Shown here: piece after piece, positions 17,542 to 27,600 of the stretch
How positions within the stretch are numbered: the stretch's first letter is position 1
Layout of the letters: each line of letters starts with the position of its first letter
Origin: Marinilabilia rubra
Lineage (GTDB): Bacteria; Bacteroidota; Bacteroidia; Bacteroidales; Marinilabiliaceae
Assembly (NCBI RefSeq): GCF_003121985.1
Contig: NZ_QEWP01000010.1
Span: 124,001 to 188,000 of the forward strand
DNA length: 64,000 nt
Direction: 5' to 3'
Position numbers and translations under genes: made by a program
Notes under the pieces: model-generated
What the model was told of the DNA's origin: nothing
Database searches by the model: none
The model's input: the letters and a program-made list of their open reading frames with translations, nothing else

Positions 17542-19950
17542 ATGAGGCTAAATATAACCAGCTGGGGGATTTTGTTAATTTTTTTATTGCAGGCAGCAAC
17601 CGTTTTTGCCCAAACAACCGAATTGAAAGGTTTGGTGAAAGATGCTTATACAAATGAACCAATGCCTTTTGTTAATATTGTAATCGAAGGCACCAATACC
17701 GGAACTACTACCAACGAAAACGGAGAGTTTGTATTCGAAGACCTGGAGCCTGGTTTTATTCAGTTGCAACTGTCTTCGATTGGGTATGAAAACAAACTAT
17801 CTGAAGAAATTAATATTTCAGCGGTGCGGCCCAATTATGTGGAAATTGCCATGCAGCAAAAAACGACCCAGCTGGAAGAAGTACAGGTAACTGCAGGTGC
17901 TTTTGTCAGAGCTGGTGAAACACCTGTTTCTCTTCGCAGAATCGGTATTGAGCAAATAGAAAAAGGAGCTGGTGCTGCACGCGATTTGGCCAAAGTACTT
18001 CAGAGTTTTCCCGGGGTAGGCGGAACGGTTTCTTTTCGAAACGATTTAATAGTCAGGGGAGGTGGTCCTTCAGAAAATCGTTTCTTTCTGGATGGCATCG
18101 AAATTCCGGTTTTGAACCATTTTTCAACTCAGGGTGCTTCCGGCGGACCTGTAGGTATTTTGAATGTAGATTTTATCCGGGAAGTGGATTTTTACTCCAG
18201 TGCATTTCCTGCCGATCGCGGAGGTGCCTTAAGTTCTGTTTTTGAGTTTAAACAAATTGATGCCAACAAAGAGAAACCTTCATTTAAAGCTACGGTTGGC
18301 GCGTCTGAATTGTCTTTGTCAACCAATACCCCCTTGGGAGAAAAAACCGGAGCCCTGTTTTCCGTTCGCCGATCCTATCTCCAGTTTTTATTCGATCAGA
18401 TTGGGTTGCCGTTTTTACCCACTTTTAACGACTTTCAGTTTAGAACCCGAACCCGCTTCGATCAGAAGAATGAGTTGATTCTTCTGGGAGTAGGGGCCAT
18501 CGATCAGTTTGAACTCAACCCGTCCCCTGAGCCCACTGAAGAGAACCGCTATACATTAAAATATCTGCCGTCGTACGAACAATGGAATTATACAGTAGGA
18601 GCCAGTTTTAAACATTTTATGGATCAAAATTATTATGTGCTGGCTGTAAGTAGAAGTCATTTGAATAATGTCATTACAAAATATGAGGACAACGAAGAAG
18701 ACAATCCCGATAAGCTTTTGAATGATTACGTAAGCGATGAAATTCAAAACCGTTTGCGTTTTGAGCTGTATAGCCGCCCTGGAGATTATACTCTTCGAAC
18801 CGGAGTTAATCTTGAATCAGCCTCTTATTACAACCGGACTTTTACCCGTATTTTTCGCGATGGCCAGCCAGCAGAGAAAAACTATCGCTCTGAGGTTGAT
18901 TTTATGAAATTTGGAGCTTTTGGTTCATTGTCCCGTAAATTTTTTGAGGAAAAACTGGATGTCAGACTTGGAGTGCGTTTCGATGCAAACACCTACAGTG
19001 ATGAGATGAACAATCCATTGGAGCAATTTAGTCCCCGCTTTACCTTTTCTTATGCATTTGCGCCCAGATTCAGTCTGACATTTAATACCGGTCGCTACTT
19101 TCAGCTGCCGCCTTATACAAGTCTTGGTTTTCGTGATAATGCAGGCAATTTGGTCAATAAACAAAATGGACTGGAGTATATTCATGCCGACCATTTTGTA
19201 GGGGGAGTTGAATGGCGTCCTAACAACCACACCCGCATTAGTGTTGAGGGCTTTTTAAAAAATTACCGGGATTATCCGTTTTCCGTAACCGATTCTGTTT
19301 CACTTGCAAGTAAAGGCGGAGATTTTGGCGTATTGGGAGACGAGGAAGTTACCAGCTCCTCAGAGGGAAGAGCCTATGGTGCTGAACTTTTGATCAGGGA
19401 AAAATCACCTAAGGGATACAGTTACATCCTGGCCTATACATGGGTTAATAGTCAGTTTACCGATATCAATGGTGACTATATCCCTTCTTCCTGGGATAGT
19501 GGGCATTTGCTGACGTTTACTTTCAATAAATCGTTTAAAAGGAACTGGGACTTTGGTCTTAAATGGCGATATGCCGGAGGTTTACCCTATACACCGTATG
19601 ATCTGGAAAGATCTGAACGTGTTCAGGCCTGGGATGTGAGGGGACGGGAATACATCGATTACAGCCGTTTTAATGAAAAACGACTCGAGCCATTCCACCA
19701 ACTTGATTTGAGGGTAGATAAAACCTGGCTGTTTCCTAAATTTTCTTTGGGGGTATATCTGGATATTCAAAATGTTTACAATAAGCAAAACGAGCAGCCC
19801 CCAAATCTTGTACAAAGGTTGGATGAAGATGGAAACCCTATCGTAACTAACCCGGATGCGCCTGTCGAAGAGCAACGCTATGATTTAAAAGAACTGGCTT
19901 CAACTTCGGGGACAGTATTGCCTACTATCGGGGTGATTCTGGAGTTTTAG
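17542..19950 (+). CDS. TonB-dependent outer-membrane receptor
   Basis: An 802-residue outer-membrane receptor. Residues 1-23 are a signal peptide (VFAQ cleavage). Residues ~26-112 form a carboxypeptidase-regulatory-like beta-sandwich (LKGLVKDAYTNEPMPFVNIV, GEFVFEDLEPG), typical of Bacteroidota receptors. A plug follows (LQSFPGVGGTVSFRNDLIVR near residues 153-172, then FFLDGIEIP), and the rest is the 22-strand barrel, ending in the aromatic VILEF. Plug and barrel are complete. No SusD gene follows and the protein is shorter than SusC (~1000), so it is more likely an iron-siderophore, cofactor or peptide receptor than a glycan porin. A good terminator follows, separating it from the PUL. Confidence 0.9.
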   Translation: MRLNITSWGILLIFLLQAATVFAQTTELKGLVKDAYTNEPMPFVNIVIEGTNTGTTTNENGEFVFEDLEPGFIQLQLSSIGYENKLSEEINISAVRPNYVEIAMQQKTTQLEEVQVTAGAFVRAGETPVSLRRIGIEQIEKGAGAARDLAKVLQSFPGVGGTVSFRNDLIVRGGGPSENRFFLDGIEIPVLNHFSTQGASGGPVGILNVDFIREVDFYSSAFPADRGGALSSVFEFKQIDANKEKPSFKATVGASELSLSTNTPLGEKTGALFSVRRSYLQFLFDQIGLPFLPTFNDFQFRTRTRFDQKNELILLGVGAIDQFELNPSPEPTEENRYTLKYLPSYEQWNYTVGASFKHFMDQNYYVLAVSRSHLNNVITKYEDNEEDNPDKLLNDYVSDEIQNRLRFELYSRPGDYTLRTGVNLESASYYNRTFTRIFRDGQPAEKNYRSEVDFMKFGAFGSLSRKFFEEKLDVRLGVRFDANTYSDEMNNPLEQFSPRFTFSYAFAPRFSLTFNTGRYFQLPPYTSLGFRDNAGNLVNKQNGLEYIHADHFVGGVEWRPNNHTRISVEGFLKNYRDYPFSVTDSVSLASKGGDFGVLGDEEVTSSSEGRAYGAELLIREKSPKGYSYILAYTWVNSQFTDINGDYIPSSWDSGHLLTFTFNKSFKRNWDFGLKWRYAGGLPYTPYDLERSERVQAWDVRGREYIDYSRFNEKRLEPFHQLDLRVDKTWLFPKFSLGVYLDIQNVYNKQNEQPPNLVQRLDEDGNPIVTNPDAPVEEQRYDLKELASTSGTVLPTIGVILEF

Positions 19951-19997
19951 TTTTTTAGTGGGTAATACTGCTATTATAATTTGAAGAAGTATTAAAG

Positions 19998-20030
19998 AAG
20001 AGAACTTTATCAATAGGGTTCTCTTTTTTT
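19998..20030 (+). terminator. Intrinsic terminator after the TonB receptor
   Basis: Stem AAGAGAAC (19998-20005) with GTTCTCTT (20018-20025), 12-base loop, then continuous Ts. It lies 48 bases after the receptor stop and marks the left border of the PUL. Confidence 0.8.
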
Positions 20031-20210
20031 ATTTTCCAAACACTTTCAAAAAGTTTAAACTTGATTCTCATAATCCTTAATCCTGATCAGAAGGTTCATT
20101 TCCTGAGTCAGGGAGCGTTGCCTTTTTGAAATAAAGGATTCTTGTTGGCATTGGCTTGCGTTGAAAAACGCATGGGTGACCGCATTTTAAAGGCAATTGA
20201 CCAGAAATAA

Positions 20211-20242
20211 AACCTGTTTAAGCAGGTTGGGATTTACTTTTG
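20211..20242 (+). promoter_or_regulatory. Putative promoter and operator ahead of the GH130 gene
   Basis: TACTTTTG (20235-20242) matches TAnnTTTG and lies 29 bases before the ATG. Directly upstream, the 18-base palindrome AACCTG-TTTAAG-CAGGTT (20211-20228) covers the place of the -33 box, a natural position for a regulator. The rest of the 320-base gap shows nothing else. Confidence 0.45.
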
Positions 20243-20270
20243 ACAATCATTATTAACATTTTTTTGAGTT

Positions 20271-21284
20271 ATGAAATTAGAGAAGTTTAAAGGTAATCCC
20301 ATTTTAGAACCCAATTCAAAAAATCATTGGGAGAATTTGGTTGTGTGTAACCCCGGAGCATATTACGATAAGGGAAAATTTTATCTGCTTTACAGGGCAG
20401 CCGGAGATGATGAAGATCATATTATAAGATTTGGATTAGCTGAAAGTGATGATGGATTTACTTTTTCACGTGTAAGCGATGACCCTGTCCTGGGCCCCAG
20501 CTCTCAGGGACCTGATTCCGGATGTGTTGAGGATGCACGGATTGTCAAGTTTGATGAGTATTATTATGTTACATATGCCTTCCGTCCTTTTGCTCCCGGA
20601 CAATATTGGAAATTTGCTCATGACGTGGTATTGACTAAAGATTATGGGGCCAATGCTCCTTTGTTTGTTAAAAACAACGTTGCAAATACTGCTTTGGCTA
20701 TCACTAAGGACTTTAAAAACTGGCAAAAGCTGGGACGGATTACACAATCCAACCTGGATGATCGGGATGTTATTTTGTTCCCTGAGAAGATTAATGGAAA
20801 ATATGCCATGTTGCACAGACCTAAAGAATGGATAGGCGAGGATTATGGCACCGAATACCCTGCGGTTTGGCTCCGGTTCAGTGATGATATGCTGGTTTGG
20901 AACGAACCCAGTCATTTAATTATTGCCGGAAAGCCTGGTACCTGGGAAGAGAAAACCGGTGGAAGTACCCCTCCGTTAAAAACTGCAAAAGGCTGGTTGG
21001 TATTATATCATGGTGTTGAAACTGGTGGAACTGGTTATTACAGGGTTGGGGCTGTGATGTTAGATTTAAATGATCCTACAAAGGTTATTGGCCGAACCCG
21101 GGATTATATTATGGAACCCGAGCATTGGTATGAGAAAGAAGGTTTTTATCAGGGATGTGTTTTTCCTACCGGAAACATGATTGTTGGAGATACTTTGTAC
21201 GTTTATTATGGAGGTGCAGATAAATATATTGGTGTTGCTACCTGTAATGTTAATGAGCTGCTTGATTTTATTCAGCAATCATAA
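20271..21284 (+). CDS. GH130 beta-mannoside phosphorylase-type enzyme
   Basis: A 337-residue five-bladed beta-propeller enzyme of family GH130. Known members phosphorolyse beta-mannosides (beta-1,4-mannosyl-glucose, mannobiose or mannosyl-GlcNAc) to mannose 1-phosphate; a few are hydrolases. The N terminus GNPILEP and the general-acid motif CVEDARIV (Asp88) are diagnostic. DDRDVILFPEK, MLHRP and VLYHGVE supply the Arg and His residues that bind phosphate in phosphorylases, which favours phosphorolysis (inference from family knowledge). No signal peptide, so cytoplasmic. It is the first gene of the PUL block and is followed 127 bases later by a symporter, which suggests it acts on imported beta-mannosyl oligosaccharides. 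The gap to the symporter holds a 9-bp stem, ACTTTCACG/CGTGAAAGT (21298-21358). Confidence 0.88.
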   Translation: MKLEKFKGNPILEPNSKNHWENLVVCNPGAYYDKGKFYLLYRAAGDDEDHIIRFGLAESDDGFTFSRVSDDPVLGPSSQGPDSGCVEDARIVKFDEYYYVTYAFRPFAPGQYWKFAHDVVLTKDYGANAPLFVKNNVANTALAITKDFKNWQKLGRITQSNLDDRDVILFPEKINGKYAMLHRPKEWIGEDYGTEYPAVWLRFSDDMLVWNEPSHLIIAGKPGTWEEKTGGSTPPLKTAKGWLVLYHGVETGGTGYYRVGAVMLDLNDPTKVIGRTRDYIMEPEHWYEKEGFYQGCVFPTGNMIVGDTLYVYYGGADKYIGVATCNVNELLDFIQQS

Positions 21285-21411
21285 ACCTTTGTATAATACT
21301 TTCACGGGTTTGGGGGATTTTTGAGTGTAAGGAATTCCTCTTTTGAGCTCGTGAAAGTTATAGATAATACTAACTACTTTGGATAATACCAATCATTAAT
21401 CATAACTATTT

Positions 21412-23040
21412 ATGGGAGATTTAGATGTTTTCGGAGGAGGGCCTTCCTGGGCCACCGGGTTGGCATGGATTGACGTTCTAATCATTTTTTGTTATTTCAT
21501 TTTTATCGTTTTATTAGGGGTGAAATACAGTAAAAGTAAAGACGAAGCTTCATATTTTCTGGCCGGGCGGGGAATGACCTGGCCTGTTATAGGGTTTTCT
21601 CTTTTTGCTGCAAGTATTTCAAGTTCCACACTAATTGGGCAGGCTGGTGATGCCTATAGCACGGGTATTGCTGTGTTTAACTACAACTTAATTTCTGTAT
21701 TAGTGATGGTTTTCTTTGCCTGGTTTTTGCTTCCTTTTTATATAAAATCAAAAATTTTTACCATCCCCGAATTTCTTGAAAAACGTTTTAGTGTCCATTC
21801 ACGTTACTATTTCTCAGGTATTACCATTGTTGTAAATATCTTTTTGGATGCAGCTGGTTCTCTTTATGCCGCAGCAATGGTCATGAAATTGATATTCCCG
21901 GAGGTTTCTATTACTGTTTTAGCGGCGGTTTTCGCGTTAATTGTGGCTGCTTATACCATCCCGGGTGGATTATCAGCTGCTATCAGAGTCGATTTGATGC
22001 AAGGTATCTTCTTATTGGTTGGGTCTATTGTTTTAACCGTTTTCGCTACGGTAAATGGTGGTGCTCAGTATGTAAAGGAGTTGCTTGCAGAAGGTGATCT
22101 GCTGATGAAACTGGTACGACCAATGTCGGACAAGTCGGTGCCATGGCTGGGAATGATTGTAGGTATTCCTATTTTAGGATTGTTCTTTTGGGGAAATAAC
22201 CAGCAACTGGTTCAGCGTGTTTTAACTGCCAAATCTATTGATGAAGGGCGTAAAGGGGTCTTATTGGTAGGCTTCCTCACTATGCTGACTTTATTTATTA
22301 TTATCATTCCGGGAGTTATGTCGATCGACTTATTTCCCAATCTGCCCAAGCCTGATATGGTATATCCAAACATGATTATGCAATTGCTTCCCAATGCATT
22401 AATTGGCTTCATGATGGCGGCCATGGTAGCAGCGTTAACTTCGTCATTAAGTGGTTTGCTTAATTCGGTAGCAACCTTATTTACAATGGATTTTTATTCA
22501 AAATGGGTACCTGAGAGTTCTTCCAAACAAAAGGTGGTAATTGCACGAATAGTTTCTTTGGTGGTATTGCTTATTGCTGTTTTATGGGCTCCTCAGATTG
22601 GCCGTCGGTTCGGAACACTTCTAAAATACTATCAGGAAATGTTGTCTATAATGGCTCCACCGATTGTTGCTGCATTCCTGATTGGAATCTTCTGGAAACG
22701 GGCCAATGCAAAAGGTGCTTTTGCCGGATTAATGGCCGGAATGCTTCTGGGCAGTGTTAATATGTTTTTCTCGGTAAAGATGGGTACATCCATTTTTGGC
22801 GATATGCATTTTCTGTTAACCGTACCTTTCTACTTTGTTTGGAGTATTCTGGTTATGATTGTAGTTAGTTTGGGGACTGAAAAGCCCAAAGAAGAAAAGG
22901 TTAAAGGATATACTTGGTCTCTGGCTGAGTTTAAACAAGAAACATTGGATTTGAGAGAGAAATCTTTGTTTAGCAGTTATCGTTTCTGGTCTCTTTTTCT
23001 GATTCTTTTTTGTGTGATTGTATTAATAATTTTCTGGTAA
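21412..23040 (+). CDS. Sodium:solute symporter (SSS family)
   Basis: A 542-residue inner-membrane protein with about 13-14 helices, of the SSS (SGLT-like) family. The signature segments are VLLGVKYSKSKDEASYFLAGRG near residues 38-59, typical of sugar and sialic-acid type members, SASISSSTLIGQAGDAYSTG-like helix 1, and the mid-protein AYTIPGGLSAAIRVDLMQG, a strong family hallmark. The late ALTSSLSGLLNSVATLFTMD segment bears the serines of the second sodium site. It lies between GH130 and a sulfatase in a PUL, so import of a sugar or short oligosaccharide with sodium is likely; the actual solute is not deducible. The sulfatase start is 5 bases after its stop, so the two are coupled. Confidence 0.9.
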   Translation: MGDLDVFGGGPSWATGLAWIDVLIIFCYFIFIVLLGVKYSKSKDEASYFLAGRGMTWPVIGFSLFAASISSSTLIGQAGDAYSTGIAVFNYNLISVLVMVFFAWFLLPFYIKSKIFTIPEFLEKRFSVHSRYYFSGITIVVNIFLDAAGSLYAAAMVMKLIFPEVSITVLAAVFALIVAAYTIPGGLSAAIRVDLMQGIFLLVGSIVLTVFATVNGGAQYVKELLAEGDLLMKLVRPMSDKSVPWLGMIVGIPILGLFFWGNNQQLVQRVLTAKSIDEGRKGVLLVGFLTMLTLFIIIIPGVMSIDLFPNLPKPDMVYPNMIMQLLPNALIGFMMAAMVAALTSSLSGLLNSVATLFTMDFYSKWVPESSSKQKVVIARIVSLVVLLIAVLWAPQIGRRFGTLLKYYQEMLSIMAPPIVAAFLIGIFWKRANAKGAFAGLMAGMLLGSVNMFFSVKMGTSIFGDMHFLLTVPFYFVWSILVMIVVSLGTEKPKEEKVKGYTWSLAEFKQETLDLREKSLFSSYRFWSLFLILFCVIVLIIFW

Positions 23041-23045
23041 ACAAA

Positions 23046-24533
23046 ATGGCTATGTTTTTTAAAAAAATACCTCTATTCATGCTATTATTGGTGATGTTTT
23101 CTTCTTGCCAATCAATAGATAAAGCTAAAAAGCAACAAGACGGTCGCCCCAATTTCCTGTTTGTAATGGTTGATGATCAGCCTTATGATGCTCTTGGTAT
23201 CTACGAGCGCTACCCTTTTCTTGAAACTCCTAACATGGATCGACTGGCAAAAGAAGGTGCCAACTTTACAAACTTTTTTGTTACACAGTCAATTTGTTCT
23301 CCTTCCAGAGCAAGTTTCTTAACTGGAACTTATCCTCATATTCATGGTGTGAATCAAAACAACCCTCATGTTGATCCGAATTGGGAAGCTTATCCACCTT
23401 ACACTTCCATTCTTCAGGAACAGGGTTATGAAACGGCCATGGTGGGGAAGATTCATATGGCCCACTATCGTGGAGAAAAGCATGTTCGCCCTGGATTTGA
23501 TTATTGGTTTAGTTTTATTGGCCAGGGAGAATATTTTAATCCTGAAGTAAATGAAAATGGGAAAGAGTATCAGGAGGAAGGATACATGACAGATATTCTT
23601 ACAGATAAAGCAATTGATTGGCTTACCGAAAAAAGAAGTGAGAACAAACCCTTTAATCTTTGCCTTTGGCATAAGGCTGTGCATGAACCTCATGCACCTG
23701 CCCCCCGTCACTCAGATCTTTACGAAAATACGGAGCTTCCTGAACCTCCTTTCGATATGCATAAGGAGAATTTTGCCGGAAAGCCTGAATGGCAGCGTGT
23801 CAAAGCTTATGACTCTAAATGGAAAGACTATCAGCCCGTGGATTCTCTTCCCATGAAAAGCTGGCCCATCAAAGAGCAAAAATTTAAAAATCTGTTAAAA
23901 ACATTAATTTCGGTTGATGAATCGTTAGGGAAGGTATTAGATACTCTTGAAGAAATGGGGGAGCTTGATAATACTGTTGTTATTTTCACCAGTGATAACG
24001 GGTATTTCATGGGCGAACATACCTATTGGGATAAGCGTATTGCGTACGAAAGTTCCATGCGGATACCTATGTTAATAAGGTATCCTGAATTGATCAAACC
24101 GGAAAGTGAAGTTACGGAGTTGTGTTTAAACATTGATATGGCCCCAACTCTTCTTGATTTATCAAATAATACAATACCAGGTTATATGCAGGGTGAATCT
24201 ATGGTTCCCTTGCTTGATGAGGAAAAAGATGTGGACTGGCGTGATGCTGTTATGTTTGAATATTATGTGGATGATGCCTACCCTTATGCTGGCCCAGACA
24301 TGTTGGCTGTAAGAACGGATACCTTAAAATTAGTGGATAATTTTTTGGAAGATGATATCGATGAACTGTATGATTTGAAAAATGATCCCGGGGAGATGAA
24401 TAATTTAATTTATGAATCTAAATACGAGGATGTTGAAAAAAGATTGCGAAGTGAATTGGAAATTTTAAAGGAGAAATACAAGTATAATCCTGATAGAGAT
24501 TGGTGGCTTAGACAGGTGATCAATGAAAAATAA
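23046..24533 (+). CDS. S1 family sulfatase, lipoprotein
   Basis: A 495-residue arylsulfatase-type enzyme. The sulfatase signature is SICSPSRASFLTG with Cys84 as the predicted formylglycine precursor, which needs an anSME-type maturase not in this window. Other catalytic elements are MVDDQ (metal Asp), GKIH (Lys-His), HKAVHEPHAP and TSDNGYFMGEH. I start it at ATG 23046 rather than the upstream frame start at 23010, which overlaps the symporter; the shorter form gives a clean lipoprotein signal (MFFKKIPLFMLLLVMFSSC), with the lipobox Cys at residue 23. It should sit in the periplasm or at the surface. It follows the symporter by 5 bases and ends before a strong hairpin. The sulfate ester removed is not known. 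SYWD-type residues near the C terminus do not identify a subfamily I can name. Confidence 0.9.
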   Translation: MAMFFKKIPLFMLLLVMFSSCQSIDKAKKQQDGRPNFLFVMVDDQPYDALGIYERYPFLETPNMDRLAKEGANFTNFFVTQSICSPSRASFLTGTYPHIHGVNQNNPHVDPNWEAYPPYTSILQEQGYETAMVGKIHMAHYRGEKHVRPGFDYWFSFIGQGEYFNPEVNENGKEYQEEGYMTDILTDKAIDWLTEKRSENKPFNLCLWHKAVHEPHAPAPRHSDLYENTELPEPPFDMHKENFAGKPEWQRVKAYDSKWKDYQPVDSLPMKSWPIKEQKFKNLLKTLISVDESLGKVLDTLEEMGELDNTVVIFTSDNGYFMGEHTYWDKRIAYESSMRIPMLIRYPELIKPESEVTELCLNIDMAPTLLDLSNNTIPGYMQGESMVPLLDEEKDVDWRDAVMFEYYVDDAYPYAGPDMLAVRTDTLKLVDNFLEDDIDELYDLKNDPGEMNNLIYESKYEDVEKRLRSELEILKEKYKYNPDRDWWLRQVINEK

Positions 24534-24556
24534 GTAAAATTGATTGTATCTCCGTT

Positions 24557-24605
24557 AAAATTAGTCGTAAAAAAAGGGATAATTCCCTTTTTTACGACTA
24601 ATTTT
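24557..24605 (+). terminator. Long hairpin terminator after GH130-symporter-sulfatase
   Basis: Arms 24557-24580 and 24582-24605 are complementary over more than 20 bases with one A/T-run offset (AAAATTAGTCGTA at the base of the stem). The stem contains a run of As and Ts and closes on a tiny loop, so it can terminate in either direction. The right arm ends in TAATTTTG (24599-24606), a -7-like box that could start the regulator transcript. Confidence 0.8.
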
Positions 24606-24655
24606 GATTAAGTTGTAAACGGGTGATGGGGCAATTTCTTTTAAAAACTTTAATT

Positions 24656-27600
24656 ATGAAGTGCTTCTTGAGGATTGGTTTCCTGGCATTGTTATTATTG
24701 TTAAATATTAAGGGTGAGGCATTAGAGTTTAAAAACCTGGGAACTGATGATGGTCTGAATGCAGGATATGTAAACGATTTTGTCAAGGATTCCCTGGGAT
24801 ATATGTGGATTGCTACGGCCAATGGAATAAATCGATACTCAGGGTATGAATTTAAATCTTATGACATTAGAGCATTTTCGTCTTGTAAAAATAAAAATGC
24901 TGTAAGACTCCTGAATTTGGAAGGGGATATCTACGTTTTTCTTAAAAGTGGAGGAATATTAAAATATGACTATGAACAAGATGATTTTACAGAAATAAAA
25001 AGACTGTCTCAGGAAAATGTAATAACGGCCTCGGAGTTTGGTGATGGTTTTCTTGTGGGATTATCAGATGGAATGCTTTACTGGGACTTGAAGTCGGATA
25101 AGATTCAAGGATTCAATGAGTTTGGTTTTTTATTTGTGAGGCGCATCATTGCTTCAGCCAGTGGTGCTTATATCGCCACTTCCAGAGGTGTTTTTAAGTT
25201 GGGCAAACAGGATAAGGGAGGATTTGAAGTCAGAGATTCAATTCTTTATGGGAAAGATATTATTGATATTGTTTTTGATCAGAAACAACGATTGTGGATT
25301 GGTACCGAAAAGAGCGGATTATTTGTAATTTCATCTGAAGAGGAGAAAAAAATAGATTTGTTCAATGAATCTTTGAAGAACTATACTGTTAGAAGTATTG
25401 CTTTTAATAAGCAAAATGAAGCTTTTGTTGCTGTTGATCGGTTGGGGCTTTTTAAAATAGGGAAAAATGATGAAATAGAAGCTCAATACACTCATGACCC
25501 CAATAAAACAAAAAGCCTGAGACAAAACAGCATCCATAATATCTATATTGATGAAAAAGGTGTCTGCTGGCTTGCTGCCGGTGATCTTGGAATTGATTTG
25601 TTATACTCAAAAGACAATCCTTTTTTAAACATCAGACACGTTTTAAACGATGAAAACAGTCTTGCCAATAATTCCGTAAGAGCTATTTTCAAAGATCTTT
25701 CAGACAATGTTTGGTTTGGAACTGAGAATGGGGTAAGCTGTCTTTCTCCCGGGGGGCAATGGATTCACTACAATAAGTCTTTAGAATTAGCCAGTACACC
25801 TGTTTTGGCAATCAATGAATATGAAGGAGACTTGGTTTTAGGTACCTATGGAGAGGGCCTATTAAAAATTAATAAGCAAGAAGGGCGGATTGAAACTTTT
25901 TTTGGTCCGGACCAAAGTCCCCTGGATTTGATTTTTACCATTTTTGTAGATGGAGACGAGTTGTGGATTGGCGGGAACGATGGGTCGATTTGTTTTTACA
26001 AAAATGGTCGTATTAACCATAGAGTAGAGATTGGGCAGGCTAAGGCCATAATAAAAGGATTGAACGAAAGAATATATGTTGCTTCCGTTACAGGGGTTTT
26101 TGAAATAAATAAAAGAAATTTTAGTCAGAGACGAATCGCAGGTGTTTCTTCTGAAAAAGGAAATTCTATAAATAATGCTTTTTCTTTATGTCTTGATTCT
26201 CTTCGAAATTGTTTGTGGATTGGCACTGATCTTGGATTACATCGTTACGATTTGAGAGTGCAAGAATTAGTCTCATATAGTCCGGCAGCACATCAGGAGA
26301 CAGGTACTGTTTATTCTATCCAGTTGGGCGACGATCATGATTTATGGCTGGGTACCACCCATGGTTTGTTTAGATTTAACCCGGAAGTAAAAGATTTTAG
26401 ACTTCATGATTATGAAGACGGAGTGTGTATTGATGAGTTTGGTTTTGGAGCAACCAATCGCTTTAGAGATGGAACTCTGGGATTTGGAGGCCCTGAAGGT
26501 GCTGTGCTTTTTAATCCAAAAGATATAGAGAGAGATACTGTCGTTTCTGAACTTTTTATATCAGAATTTTTAATTAATGGTGCTAAACCCGAACCTGATA
26601 TTGTATCCGGGAACATTAATTTTAAAGAAGAAATAGAACTTCCTTATAATTATAATTCATTGTCGTTTACATTCGAAGTGGTAAAGTTCCATGGCAGCAG
26701 GAAAAATAAATTCGTTTGGCAACTGGATGGGTATGATCAAGTTCCTTTTGCATCCAAGGGCAATCGGGTTGCTACATATCCTAAGTTAGATCCCGGTAAC
26801 TATTTATTGAAAGCAAAAGTTTTTGATGCGGAGGGAGTAAGAAGTGAGAAGAATATTATTTTGGGGATAAAGATTCATAAGCCCTGGTGGTTGCGATGGT
26901 GGGCTATAATGCTATATGTTATTGTGAGTGCATTGCTCCTGTATTTAATTGTGATTTTGGAACGTGCAAAAGCTCATCAACGTTTTAGTGATGAAAAGGT
27001 GAAGTTTTTTGTTAATCTGGCTCATGACATCAGAACTCCCGTTTCTTTAATTCAATTGTCTGCCGAGCAATTAGTAAAACATGAAAACTTTGAAAATGCG
27101 GTTAAGTTAATATATAGAAATACCCAAAGCCTCAGTCAGTATGTTTCTCAGTTGCTCGATTTTCAGAAATCTGAACAGAAGAAAGTGAAGCTTAAGGTTG
27201 AAGAGGTTGATATAAAGTTGTTTTTAGAGAGTATAGTGGAGGAGTTTAATCCGTTATTACAACAAAAGTCGATTGACCTTTTCCAGAATATCCCAAATGC
27301 TCAAATTTGGGTAGATAAGGAAAAGATGGGGCGTGTATTCAATAATTTAATTTCCAATGCTATAAAATATACCGAAGAAGGAGGAGAAATAAATATTGAT
27401 GTTGAGAAACAACCAGAGTCCATAAATATAATAATTGAAGATAATGGCATCGGCATTCCTGAAAAGCAGCAAAAAATGATTTTTGAACGGTTTACAAGAG
27501 CCGATAATGTAATGAAAGGTGGATTCAGTGGAATTGGAATCGGCCTTATGCTCTCAAAGCGTTTTGTTGAGCTGCATCACGGTGAAATACATGTTATCAG

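Noticed and set aside
17542-19950. Assignment of the TonB receptor as SusC of the PUL
   Set aside because: No SusD gene follows, length is ~800 rather than ~1000, and a terminator separates it from the PUL.
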